DNA of 64,000 nt. Source: Methanoculleus sp. UBA374 (GTDB taxonomy: Archaea > Halobacteriota > Methanomicrobia > Methanomicrobiales > Methanoculleaceae). Shown here one piece after another: positions 55,951-64,000 of the stretch. Both the position numbers and the translations under genes were made by a program. Position 1 is the first letter of the stretch; each line of letters opens with the position of its first letter. The notes below the pieces were generated by a model that saw nothing but the letters and a program-made list of their open reading frames with translations, was not told where the DNA came from and ran no database searches. Location: assembly GCA_002508705.1 (NCBI GenBank), contig DAYL01000029.1, positions 217,821-281,820 of the forward strand, given 5' to 3'.

Positions 55951-56757
55951 TTATCCCTCCGTTACCGCGACGTTCTTATCGAGAATCACTTTACCCGTCG
56001 GGATATGAACGACCTTTACGTTCACGGTATCCCCGACCCTCAGATTCTCCCATCCTTTTCCGAGCACCGCCTGGGCTGCGTCCAGCGCGTCGCTCGTAAA
56101 CACGGCGCCATAGATGTACTTGTAGGGAGCGTCTTCTTTGACCCCATACCCGCCATCATCTTCTCCGACCTGTTCTTGCGACGCAGGAATCATCGCATAA
56201 GAACTACCATAGGGCAACGCTACCAGGCCGGTCCCCTGCATAAGCGTATAGTTGCCGAACTGCTGATCCGGATGAGTAAACGGGTTGTTGAGACTCTGGG
56301 CATCGGTCGTGCCGTTCACCCCGGGACCGTATCCATACGGCGCATTGCTGTCGATGGACTGGGGGTCTTCAGACACCCGTATCGAGCTGTTCACATTGTT
56401 CCCCAGAGGCTGTGACGTACTGCCTCCGGCCGTACCGCCGTTAGGCTTCCAGGAAGTCACAATCTTCAGGTCCTTTGTGTGAATAGGAGCACTCACGCTC
56501 GTCACCGTCGCGGTGAACCCGCTCCCGCTCCAGCTCCCCGTATTTGCGATCTTAATGTCCATAGTCAGCGTCGGGGCCTTTTGATCGGTCCCGTCAATCA
56601 GGCTGCCGGAAAACGCTGAAACAACCGCTGCAATGATAATAGTCACAACAAGCATCAGCATAACGCCGACCACCGGCGAAACGGCATCCTCACGATCCAT
56701 TCCTGAGCGCGCTATGATCCTTCGGCTCATTCTCGTAACATCTTTCAGTAAATGCAT
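55951..56757 (-). CDS. Archaeal type IV pilin, long type (pair 2)
   Basis: 268 residues. I chose ATG 56757 (MHLLKDVTRM), which follows GGAGAGATCA; ATGs at 56727 and 56700 are possible and would shorten the leader. The signal/helix is DREDAVSPVVGVMLMLVVTIII; IANTGSWSGSGFTATVTSV and HTKDLKIVTSW follow, and the end is GDTVNVKVVHIPTGKVILDKNVAVTEG. It heads the array of three pairs running leftward. Confidence 0.9.
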   Translation of the reverse strand: MHLLKDVTRMSRRIIARSGMDREDAVSPVVGVMLMLVVTIIIAAVVSAFSGSLIDGTDQKAPTLTMDIKIANTGSWSGSGFTATVTSVSAPIHTKDLKIVTSWKPNGGTAGGSTSQPLGNNVNSSIRVSEDPQSIDSNAPYGYGPGVNGTTDAQSLNNPFTHPDQQFGNYTLMQGTGLVALPYGSSYAMIPASQEQVGEDDGGYGVKEDAPYKYIYGAVFTSDALDAAQAVLGKGWENLRVGDTVNVKVVHIPTGKVILDKNVAVTEG

Positions 56758-56884
56758 ACTTGATCTCTCCGGCCAACTGGCCACAATACGATGATGGATT
56801 AACTCCGCAGGGCTAAACCACCAAACTTTTCTACGTCTAATTCCTCCCCTTTTTGGGGTTATCATCGTCCTATTCGTCGTCTTT
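56758..56884. promoter_or_regulatory. Upstream region of the pilin array
   Basis: About 125 nt between the first intact pilin of the array and the pilin remnant. It should contain the array promoter; an A/T-rich patch (TTTTCTACGTCTAATTCC, seen on the plus strand near 56827) is the best TATA candidate. Confidence 0.35.
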
Positions 56885-57103
56885 CAACTGGTGACAAGTT
56901 TCAGGTCTTTCGTCGGTTTGGGCCGCTCATCGAGAGGAACTCGGTACTGAACGGCTCCCACGTATGATCCGGTGTTTGCGATGCTCACTCACCGTCATCG
57001 GAATCGTAGGCACCTTCTTAACGTTTGAGGAGAGGGATCTGGCGAACAGCGAGACGAAGGGTGCGATAATGATAGTTACCTCACGCTGCAGTGCCAACGA
57101 CAC
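56885..57103 (-). pseudogene. Pilin remnant between the array and the recombinase gene
   Basis: Read leftward this stretch encodes EVTIIIAPFVSLFARSLSSNVKKVPTIPMTV and then, after a frameshift, IANTGSYVGAVQYRVP and PTKDLKLVTS (both by position). These parallel VVTIIIAAVVSAFSGSL..., TMDIKIANTGSWSGSGF and HTKDLKIVTSW of the long pilin next to it. The signal motif AVSPV is missing, the end is cut, and the frame is shifted near 56983. It is a broken fifth long pilin. Confidence 0.7.
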
Positions 57104-57106
57104 AAA

Positions 57107-58198
57107 TCACTTTCCGTTGGCCAGGATCGTCTCAATCTGTGCGAGTCGCTCCATGATCTCTTCCTGCTGCCTGACCAGCATCCGGAGAACCTCTTCCTGG
57201 GGAGGCACCCCGACATCCTCCGGAATATCGGTATAGATTGACAGATACGGCTCGACGATCTTGTACGCTTCCCGCATCTGCTTCCTGTTGTAGCGGCGGT
57301 AGTGTACGGAGAGCCCTTCGTCATGGCCGATGAATTCATTTGCCAGATTAATCGAGATATGGAGTTTCATGGTGGACTCGGTCCATTTTCTGATGGAATG
57401 ATACGTAATTTTGCTGCGGTTCCCGGCGCTGCACCTGGCATGAACTCCCGCCCGCTTTGCCGCCCGGACAAACCGGTTGGCTGCGGTTCCATAAACGATC
57501 GGAAAAACCCGCCGGTCTTCATACGTTTTCCGGAACCGGATGTTGGTCCGCTTCCGCGACAGGGAGTATAGTTCGTCGCGGACCAGAAGATACCGCCGGA
57601 GATGATCGCCGGCCTCCCGGGAGAAGTAGTAGGTGTGGGCTTTTCCGGATTTCATCCTCTCGCGGGGGATGCGAATCTCCCCGGGATCGCCGAGGACAAT
57701 ATCCTCAGGAACCACGCCGAGAAGCTCGGAGATCCGCATTCCCGAACTTGCGAGAATGACGATCAGTGTTCTGGTAAGGAGGTCGGCATGTTCTGCAATC
57801 TCCCGTATCGTTTCCCGGCTGAGTTCCGCTTCTTCGGTGACAATAACGGTTCGGGGCTGAAGATTTCTGAGAATTTTTTCATCGTTGGGACTCAGGCGGA
57901 TATCGTTGTACAACAGCCATGCTCTCGTATAGTGGAGTTTGAGCCGGATGGTGTTTGGAGAGTTGTGTTTCTCCCGGGTAAGAAAAGCGAGGTAGGAGAC
58001 AAGATCGCCGAACACCTCTCCGGGAGATCGTTTGAGATAATCGGACTGGATCTTGAGAAGGTCGGTATCCGAAGCGTCCGGGGCGGCTGTGATGAAGCGG
58101 AGATAGTCGCGGAGACTTTTTCTGACGGCACTCTGCGTGGCTCTGGATCGATGAAGCAGGGAGAAGGCAAGATGAGTCGTGTGGTTCGTCCGGGTCAT
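57107..58198 (-). CDS. Tyrosine recombinase/integrase
   Basis: 363-residue XerC/D-like recombinase. N-terminal SAM-like core-binding domain (about residues 15-125), catalytic domain with Arg in SSGMRISELLG, Lys in SGKAHTYYF, the HxxR box in YHSIRKW, the GH of FIGHDEG and the nucleophile Tyr in HYRRYN. The C-terminal tail (VRQQEEIMERLAQIETIL) is a coiled coil as in many archaeal integrases. No tRNA target or phage genes are near. It ends 4 nt from the pilin remnant and faces the array, so recombination at pilin genes is conceivable. Confidence 0.92.
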   Translation of the reverse strand: MTRTNHTTHLAFSLLHRSRATQSAVRKSLRDYLRFITAAPDASDTDLLKIQSDYLKRSPGEVFGDLVSYLAFLTREKHNSPNTIRLKLHYTRAWLLYNDIRLSPNDEKILRNLQPRTVIVTEEAELSRETIREIAEHADLLTRTLIVILASSGMRISELLGVVPEDIVLGDPGEIRIPRERMKSGKAHTYYFSREAGDHLRRYLLVRDELYSLSRKRTNIRFRKTYEDRRVFPIVYGTAANRFVRAAKRAGVHARCSAGNRSKITYHSIRKWTESTMKLHISINLANEFIGHDEGLSVHYRRYNRKQMREAYKIVEPYLSIYTDIPEDVGVPPQEEVLRMLVRQQEEIMERLAQIETILANGK

Positions 58199-58317
58199 GT
58201 CTATCTTTTGTGTTTTGCTGCGTATGATGCCAGGAGTTCTTCTTCGACCACCCTATCCCTTGCTTCAGGATACCCTCCTCAATACTCTAAGAGACGAATT
58301 GTTTCCCTATCTCTTGA

Positions 58318-58565
58318 ATTTCAAAAAAATGTTCTCTGCACCGGAGTCCCGGTTATCTGCAACGTTTACGGCTATCGGCCGTCCTAGGCAGGCAAAAAAC
58401 CCATTTAATACATTCGCAGTGAAAAGCACCTCGAGTTCGAAAGGATATAGTGGACAATAACTGCTATCACCGCCGCTATCAGGATTGGGGAATATTCTGT
58501 TTTTCAATAAATCCTTATGTCCATGATATTCCAGATGTGCAAGGGGAAAGAGATAGGTGCAGAAG
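58318..58565 (-). pseudogene. Relic of a duplicated Yip1 3' end and TolB 5' end
   Basis: This stretch aligns with about 60800-61060: TAATACATTC-CARTGAAA-AG, GGAKATAGTGGACAA, CTGCAACG-TTAC-G-TATCGGC are shared. On the minus strand ELEVLFTANVLNGFF corresponds to EPEIYFIENVLNGIF, the end of the Yip1-like protein. Only the end of that gene and the start of the next remain. Confidence 0.6.
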
Positions 58566-58837
58566 GAAAATCCCGCATGGGGCAGGTACTGCTCTGTCCT
58601 TCATCCCGGTATTTTTTCCAGCGATAAAGTAGCGGTCATTTTTCCCTGGTTCTTATTCACAGTCAGCACGATGGGATCGTTCATTTCACTGTACATAATG
58701 TGATGCACCTCGGTCTATTTATCTCTTGTTAATCTAAATAACATAATATTTGGAAAATATTAACTAAAATACGTTTATTTGTGCCCGGGATCTTCGATTC
58801 TCTTCTCACGCCCCTCGCCGGGGGCTAATCGGATGTG

Positions 58838-59041
58838 GGGTGTCCCAAAACACTGCTACCCGGGAGGCGGACATCCCTTCGAAGAACGTCGTTCTTCTCC
58901 CGCGCCTGCTCGAAATTCTTCGTAATTCTCAAGATCCGGTTCTGACGAACCGTTGCATCCTGCGGCCTGTCACTCTCCGAAATTCTTCGAGTTTCTTGAA
59001 CCCTTTTCTCTTCGGGAAAGTCCCAATGAAAAGCCGTTTCA
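58838..59041 (+). repeat. Structured non-coding repeat, copy C (divergent)
   Basis: Shorter and less like copies A and B. It starts GGTGTCCCAAAACACTG...CCCGGGAGGCGGACATCC as copy B does, and has the hairpin GAAGAACG-T-CGTTCTTC at the place of the changed hairpin of copies A and B, so a third sequence keeps the same fold. The right end AAAGCCGT agrees with AGCCGT of the others. It abuts the Ig-like pseudogene and appears to have cut off its end. Confidence 0.55.
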
Positions 59042-59042
59042 C

Positions 59043-59640
59043 CCTCCTTGTCTCAGATGGTAGATATTTTGGATGTAAGTGCTCCGAACAGGATGCACCG
59101 ACGGTTGTCGTATTCAGCCAGATGAGGGTTATTTCCGGGGGTTTCGGGGACGGTTGGGGCTTTCTGATGGTCCACGTCCAGTGAAGCGTTCCCCGGCCGT
59201 TTGAGTTCTGGGCAACAACGGTAATGACATGCACGCCATACCTGTGCGCCGAAAATGGTACCGAACAGGAGGTCAGGGTCTGATCATTGGAGTCGTAGAT
59301 TACACCCCCGTTGTGGTAGAAGATGATGTGGGCGGATTGATCCACCTCGATCTCAAACACTCTGGTCGCATCCGGCGAATCGTCGGAGATTGCCTGTTCG
59401 TGCGGAGCGATGCGTGTCACCACCGGCGGCGTCGAGACCATGTTCTAGGTCCAGTAGTTCTCCCCGGAGCCTTTGGCGTTCGCTGCGGTCACCCGGACCA
59501 TGTGCTCTCCCAACGGAGCGCTCGGGAAGGTATAGGACACTTCCCGGACGTCTGGAATCGTGATATGTATCAGACTGCCGTTGAGGGTTACTATTGATGG
59601 CCTGCCGACGGACTCCACGTCACGCCCTCCGGTCGTATTC
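59043..59640 (-). pseudogene. Ig-like surface protein, duplicated and broken copy
   Basis: Read leftward: a unit SYTFPSAPLGEHMVRVTAANAKGSGENYWT, then a TAG where the intact paralogue (61583-63472) has TGG, then STPPVVTRIAP and a further Ig-like unit (FEIEVDQSAHIIFYHNGG, VITVVAQNSNGRGTLHWTWTI). The nonsense change is at about 59445. The right end overlaps the stop of the TolB-like gene and the left end runs into repeat copy C. It is a truncated tandem copy. Confidence 0.75.
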
Positions 59641-60813
59641 AAGGATGATCGATACCGTACAGGCCACGATTGCAACGCCGAGGGCGACGAGCGCAATTAA
59701 AGCCGGTTCATAGCCTGCCGGCTTCTCCAGGTCCATCAGGTACCCGCCTTCAATATTGAAGAGGATTATCCCTTTTCCATCTTCAGCCCAGGTGAACGGA
59801 AGCTCATTGAGATAACCTTCGGTGTACTCTGCAAAGATCTCCTCATGGCCCGTTCCATCCGGGTTGATCAGGTGCAGTCTGCTGTATTCTCCCTTTTTCA
59901 CGTGTCCGGTTTCGTATTCCTGACCGAGCCCGTCACGGGTCAGGTAAGCAATTTTATCCCCTGTTGGGCTCCATTGGAGAAAGAATGTGTTTCTATCATC
60001 GGTCACCTGGCGCTCTTGGCTCCCATCGGCAGTAATGGTGAAGATATTCCCGGCTGAGATATAGGCTATGTTCGTACCCGCAGGGTCCCACTGGCATAAT
60101 CCATCCAGACCCACAGGGTTCCACAGGTACAATCTATCCAGGATACTCTGCTTTGTTTCAACATTCTCTTTTATTTTGATGATATCCGAATCTGCAGAAT
60201 CGACGATATAGATCGAAGACCTCTCGTTACCCCCTTCTTTGGCCAATATTGCGATTCTTTTGTTGTCGGGGTTCCAGTCATAGTACGAGAGATCGGCAAT
60301 ACCGGTCATCAGGTCCTTTTTCCAGCTTCCATCGGTATCTGCAACGGAGAGTGAATAATTATTAGATGAGATGCTGTGAAGATAACCGAGTTGCTCCCCG
60401 TCCGGGCTGAAACGTGGAATGTTATGATGATCCCACTCCCACCGACTGCCGGTGTAACCGAGTGGTATCTGTACAGCTCCACCGGTTTCGGTGGTATAAA
60501 TCCATAGATTGGGATCGGAGTACGGTCTATACGCAACCTTCGTCCCGGTACTATCCATCACAGGAAATGAAGGTATAGTGATACCACTGCAGGGAATCGA
60601 TACCTTCTGGTTGCTATAATAATCGAGTACAATAGGGGTACTTGACAAATACAGGACTTTTGTATCCTTGAGATCGCCGATATTATAGGTCGGGAGTTGT
60701 TCGCAAACCTTCGTCATCGAGTACGCAGAATAATCAGGAGTAAACCCATACTGATTTAAAAAGCTAAAAAAAACGGCCAGTAATAGCAGCAGTAACAATA
60801 GTTTCTTCATCAT
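59620..60813 (-). CDS. Membrane-anchored TolB-like beta-propeller protein
   Basis: About 397 residues. Start ATG 60813 (MMKKLLLLLLLLAVFFSFL), a signal-anchor, after AGGGGTG. The middle has repeated propeller blades with the TolB/DPP-IV signature (PRFSPDGEQLGYLHS, YYDWNPDNKRIAIL, CQWDPAGTNIAYI, LQWSPTGDKIAYL, FTWAEDGKGIILF). A second membrane helix near the C-terminus (ALIALVALGVAIVACTVSII) anchors the end. Function is unknown, perhaps protein contacts on the outer face. It runs 74 nt after the Yip1-like gene. Confidence 0.83.
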   Translation of the reverse strand: MMKKLLLLLLLLAVFFSFLNQYGFTPDYSAYSMTKVCEQLPTYNIGDLKDTKVLYLSSTPIVLDYYSNQKVSIPCSGITIPSFPVMDSTGTKVAYRPYSDPNLWIYTTETGGAVQIPLGYTGSRWEWDHHNIPRFSPDGEQLGYLHSISSNNYSLSVADTDGSWKKDLMTGIADLSYYDWNPDNKRIAILAKEGGNERSSIYIVDSADSDIIKIKENVETKQSILDRLYLWNPVGLDGLCQWDPAGTNIAYISAGNIFTITADGSQERQVTDDRNTFFLQWSPTGDKIAYLTRDGLGQEYETGHVKKGEYSRLHLINPDGTGHEEIFAEYTEGYLNELPFTWAEDGKGIILFNIEGGYLMDLEKPAGYEPALIALVALGVAIVACTVSIILEYDRRA

Positions 60814-60886
60814 ATTCTGCACCCCTGCTTCTTTTACTGGGCTCCTGGGTACCTGCAACGGTTACAGTTATCGGCAGTCATACGCA

Positions 60887-61558
60887 TCAAAAAATCCCGT
60901 TTAATACATTCTCAATGAAATAGATCTCAGGCTCGAACAGGAGATAGTGGACAACAATTGCAATGACTACTGCAGCTATAATCTGGAGACGATTCGCTTT
61001 CACTACCTCCTGGAGTCCGAGATACTCAAGATACCCCAGAGGCAGTAAATACAAATAGTAGAGTATTATGCCTGAATTTCTTAGCAGGGCATACCCGGAG
61101 AACAGATCTAATATTAACATTATCAGGATGAAGGGGCATGCTATTGCGCAACTGTAGAAAATGACGCTGAGCGTCCGGGTCAGGGGGGGCTTCACCTGCA
61201 TAATCCAGAGCAGACCGAGAAGCACCACGGCTTCCGTCGCAAATAAGAGAAAAAATTCAATCGTTGTCGTCAGGCCGCTTAAAACCCCGGAACGAATGAT
61301 GGGAAACGCCGATAATGATTTAAAACCATACCATAGCACATCCAGGTAAATACCCCTTATGCTGGTGCTCAAAAAACCCGCAATAAAGACAAATATGGCG
61401 AAGAACGCAATGCCATGCATTGTTTTGCCGCTGTTGACGATCTCGAACGCCTGCGACGGGTGCCGGTAGAAGAGGTAGATCAGATGCAGGTAATCAGGCG
61501 ACTCATCTTTTCCCGGTGCAGTGAATCCTTTTGCTGTAGCATCTGTTTCTTCTTTCAT
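60887..61558 (-). CDS. Yip1-family membrane protein
   Basis: 223 residues with five hydrophobic segments (AFFAIFVFIAGFL, LTTTIEFFLLFATEAVVLLGLL, VIFYSCAIACPFILIMLIL, YYLYLLPLGYLEYLGL, IIAAVVIAIVVHYLLF). The start HLIYLFYRHPSQAFEIV and the arrangement fit archaeal Yip1-domain proteins; function is unknown. It lies between the Ig-like protein gene (24-nt gap) and the TolB-like gene, so the three form a unit. A relic of its end is at 58.4 kb. Confidence 0.78.
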   Translation of the reverse strand: MKEETDATAKGFTAPGKDESPDYLHLIYLFYRHPSQAFEIVNSGKTMHGIAFFAIFVFIAGFLSTSIRGIYLDVLWYGFKSLSAFPIIRSGVLSGLTTTIEFFLLFATEAVVLLGLLWIMQVKPPLTRTLSVIFYSCAIACPFILIMLILDLFSGYALLRNSGIILYYLYLLPLGYLEYLGLQEVVKANRLQIIAAVVIAIVVHYLLFEPEIYFIENVLNGIF

Positions 61559-61582
61559 AAGTGTTCCCTGACCATAATTTTA

Positions 61583-63472
61583 TCAGAGTACAACAGGGCT
61601 CTCCCCTGCTGTTATCTGAATATCTTTACTTATTTCAAGACTCTCAACGTAAGTTTCTACTAATTTCATCATAACGTTAAATCTCACGCAACATTCAGGT
61701 TGTACCCACACCACCCACCTGAATTGATTTTCAACGTAAGGCGATTTACCGCCATCTGGGGATTTTCCATTGGATTCCATTGTGGCTTCATACCCAAAAG
61801 AATAATTTATCGATTCTATTTCGGATAGGTAATTCTTTGGAGACATTAACTCTGCTAAATTTGTCAAAGCCCCAACGTAAGGCAGAAAACCGACTAATCC
61901 TACTAAAACCTCAAGGTCTGCACGTTCTCTATAATAATTTTCAAGATTTCCCCCTTTTAATGGAGATATTCCCACACAATATTTGTCAATCGATGAAAAT
62001 AATACGAAATGTTCATTGCCAGAGATTTCATTAATTGATAACTCTATCTCGGCGAAACCACTTAGATAGATGTCGAGCTTACGAGCTTCTGCATTTATTA
62101 CAATAGGAGGCAACTGTGAGTCATTATCTATAACCAGGCCGACATTTGACAATGCAAAGAGGTAGATCCAGCTTCCATCCGGCAATTGTGCTTTCTGGCA
62201 CCGCATTTCCGAATTGCTGTAGAAATTCAAATATTTCTCGATGGTAAGCGGAACATTGCCCGCTCGAAGCGAACGCAATCCGGAATACTGCTGACATTCA
62301 CAATAGATTATATCTTGACTGGGGTATTCCGAGACATTCCATCTCCAGAAATTTTCAACGCTGACCCCGTCCTTTTCCGCGACAACCCGAATGGTGTGGT
62401 TGCCGAGGGGCACGGTTTTGAATTCATGCAAGATCGTTGATACTTCGGATTCCGGTCGTTCTATCGGCCGGTCGTCGAAGTACATCGTGAGACGAGCAGG
62501 GGTGTTCAGGCTGGCTCTAAACAATCTGGAGGAGGTGTCATAATTATTGACGTACTGCGTTGCGGGCTCTTCAAGCGTGATCACGAGTGGCAGGATATTC
62601 CACGACCACGTGAACGAGTCACTCCCGTTTGAATTAGACGCAGTTACGACCACGTTATGGATGCCGGCGGAATACCCGGAAAAATCACATTCCCACATGG
62701 CATTGGTTACGGCATTAAATCTGGGCTTTTCCTGCCCGTCAACGGAAAATATTATCGTCGTCGGTTGATCGACGGTTACTCCGAAGGTCCTTCTACCCGG
62801 GGAACCGGCAATATTGGCAATGGTGTGCTCGGCAGGAGAGGTATCGGTGATGACGGGAGCAGACGTCACCGGCGCCTGCGTAATGATCGAGTAGATGATG
62901 CTTTCGGTTGTTCCGTTGGTGTTTTCGACGATGATACGGATAATGTTGACAAAGGGGTCGGGGTTAACAATGGTCGTTGTGCGGTCGAAAATCCACGACA
63001 TTACCGTTGAATAGGTTTCCTGCGCAAACGCGAGGACGCCGTTCACATACACCCGGATCTTGGATGCGATGTCGGTGTTGATCTCAAAGGTGCGCTGGAA
63101 GAAATTCTCCGCCGTATCAATCAGGCAGTCGGACCCGGGCAGAAGGGAAGTAATAACCGGCGGCGTCGAAAGCACGTTCCAGGTCCAGTAGTTCTCCCCG
63201 GAGCCTCTGGCGTTCGTTGCGGTCACCCGTACCATGTGCTGCCCGAGCGCTCCGCTCGGGAAGGTGTAGGCCACCTGTTGGACGCTGGGAGCACTTGTAT
63301 GCACTAAGTTGCCGTTGAGATACACCCGCATCGTCGCCGACTGGGTGCATGATGCCGTGAACGTTCGTGCCGCCCCGACGGGGTCGCCGATGCCGGGGCC
63401 TGCCGGTTCGACCAGCCTCACCACCGGGGGATTGCCGCCGCCACCGCTACCGCCACCGCAGTTACTCCCCAT
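61583..63472 (-). CDS. Large Ig-like repeat protein
   Basis: 629 residues, no named family. The N-terminus is Gly-rich with one Cys (GSNCGGGSGGGGNPPVV) and lacks a clear signal peptide. Four to five beta-sandwich units of 85-95 residues follow, each with HxVxVxAxNxxGSxxxxWxWN at the end (MVRVTATNARGSGENYWTWNV, NVVVTASNSNGSDSFTWSWNI, TIRVVAEKDGVSVENFWRWNV). The last 230 residues are different, with a hydrophobic GLVGFLPYVGALTNLAEL. A surface or adhesion role is a guess. It is 3 nt from the stop of the gene upstream. Confidence 0.75.
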   Translation of the reverse strand: MGSNCGGGSGGGGNPPVVRLVEPAGPGIGDPVGAARTFTASCTQSATMRVYLNGNLVHTSAPSVQQVAYTFPSGALGQHMVRVTATNARGSGENYWTWNVLSTPPVITSLLPGSDCLIDTAENFFQRTFEINTDIASKIRVYVNGVLAFAQETYSTVMSWIFDRTTTIVNPDPFVNIIRIIVENTNGTTESIIYSIITQAPVTSAPVITDTSPAEHTIANIAGSPGRRTFGVTVDQPTTIIFSVDGQEKPRFNAVTNAMWECDFSGYSAGIHNVVVTASNSNGSDSFTWSWNILPLVITLEEPATQYVNNYDTSSRLFRASLNTPARLTMYFDDRPIERPESEVSTILHEFKTVPLGNHTIRVVAEKDGVSVENFWRWNVSEYPSQDIIYCECQQYSGLRSLRAGNVPLTIEKYLNFYSNSEMRCQKAQLPDGSWIYLFALSNVGLVIDNDSQLPPIVINAEARKLDIYLSGFAEIELSINEISGNEHFVLFSSIDKYCVGISPLKGGNLENYYRERADLEVLVGLVGFLPYVGALTNLAELMSPKNYLSEIESINYSFGYEATMESNGKSPDGGKSPYVENQFRWVVWVQPECCVRFNVMMKLVETYVESLEISKDIQITAGESPVVL

Positions 63473-63475
63473 GCT

Positions 63476-64000
63476 TCAGGCCTCCTGGAGCCCTTCATCG
63501 GTCAGATACTTCTCCCGGAGCAGGACCTGCGGGGTGATCCAGCCGTCGCAGAAGATGACGTTTCCATCCCGCCACAACGGCTCGTCGACCTCGTGCTTTG
63601 TGTTGATCCAGAGCCGGTTGTTGTAGCCGGAGAACGCGCCGCCAGCCGGGCCCAGGGGAGTCCCGGAGGGTCGCGTCCTGATGGTTGAAAAGACCGCTCG
63701 AAAATCGTGGTTTGCGGATAACTTCTTCTCCCGTGTCTTGAGATCCAGGTACACCGATGGCTGGTAGCAGACCACGGTGCGGTCTTTGGGCCTGTCCCGG
63801 AACTTCAGCGCCTCGTTGTGGCAGGTGCCGATCACCGCCAGGTCATACTTTTCATCCCGGAGGGCCTGCATGAACTCCGCGTAGTAATACTGATACCAGG
63901 TGAGATCGGGATAGATATCCCAGTACTCGGCGGGGAACTCCCCGACCGCAATGACTTTTTTACTGCTCTTCGGCAGTTTCATTCGCGGCGTAATGGACTC
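63476..64000 (-). CDS. Uncharacterised protein, probably 5' partial
   Basis: The frame is open to the right edge. From an ATG at 63982 it encodes 168 residues (KVIAVGEFPAEYWDIYPDLTWYQYYYAEF..., ending LLREKYLTDEGLQEA); the preceding six codons are also open, so the true start may lie outside the window. TCHNEALKFRDRPKDRTVVCYQP and an aromatic-rich start are visible; I do not recognise the family. It is 3 nt upstream of the Ig-like gene and probably in its operon. Confidence 0.55.
   Translation of the reverse strand, partial: ESITPRMKLPKSSKKVIAVGEFPAEYWDIYPDLTWYQYYYAEFMQALRDEKYDLAVIGTCHNEALKFRDRPKDRTVVCYQPSVYLDLKTREKKLSANHDFRAVFSTIRTRPSGTPLGPAGGAFSGYNNRLWINTKHEVDEPLWRDGNVIFCDGWITPQVLLREKYLTDEGLQEA

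Larger units (their letters stand above)
58199..59042. other. Decayed region upstream of the recombinase
   Basis: 840 nt without intact genes: a Yip1/TolB relic (58318-58565), an AT-rich block (58670-58790, many TAAT stretches) and repeat copy C. Small rightward frames here (e.g. 58450-58632) overlap the relic and are not credible. Confidence 0.5.

Noticed and set aside
57107..64000. An integrated virus or provirus beginning at the recombinase
   Set aside because: No capsid, terminase, replication or tRNA attachment site is seen; the neighbours are a duplicated locus for membrane and Ig-like proteins.

Overview
The window comes from a methanogenic archaeon of the order Methanomicrobiales, most likely Methanoculleus or a close relative. 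The evidence is a GC-rich chromosome, an archaeal rRNA operon with tRNA-Ala in the 16S-23S spacer, coenzyme F420 genes (cofG, cofC, cofE), archaeal PurS/PurQ, archaeal SMC/ScpA, TATA-box promoters and families of archaeal type IV pilins. Genus is my judgement from sequence character; no database search was run.

Layout. 1-16 kb is core metabolism: a METTL5-like methyltransferase (cut by the window edge), an MFS transporter and a UbiB-like kinase; a leftward run cofG-purC-purS-purQ-ferredoxin:thioredoxin-reductase-like; cofC facing the leftward run glyA-folD-DHPS-cofE; then a rightward run coiled-coil protein-smc-scpA. 16.1-22.2 kb is a full rRNA operon (16S, tRNA-Ala, 23S, tRNA-Cys, 5S) behind a multi-promoter leader, with processing helices visible around 16S and 23S. 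22.8-36 kb is mixed: hemerythrin, amino acid permease, a lone PstS, an ACT-ACT-metallo-beta-lactamase fusion, flavodoxin, TPR protein, a five-gene MacB-type ABC operon with two small Cys-containing proteins, and a DUF2178/HTH pair with a palindromic operator. 35-41.4 kb is a metal-chelate uptake cluster (DUF364-type protein, FecCD permease, ATPase, binding protein) followed by two tandem SAM methyltransferases.

41.4-64 kb is accessory and cell-surface DNA. It holds a long/short pilin pair (42.3-43.8 kb), a secreted beta-helix-like protein, an aminoglycoside-phosphotransferase-like gene split in two by about 4.2 kb of foreign DNA, a thioredoxin-CcdA protein, three more long/short pilin pairs with a pilin pseudogene beside a tyrosine recombinase, and a tandemly duplicated, partly decayed locus for Ig-like, Yip1-like and TolB-like proteins. 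The foreign insert carries an AAA+ ATPase plus subtilisin-like protease pair that resembles the IetAS defence/plasmid-stability module.

The items most worth attention are: the IetAS-like pair inside a broken gene next to an IS21-like remnant; a three-copy non-coding repeat (about 23.5, 34.0 and 58.9 kb) whose hairpin stem changes sequence but keeps pairing; the four long/short pilin pairs with an adjacent recombinase; and the metal-uptake cluster with duplicated methyltransferases and a double palindromic operator.
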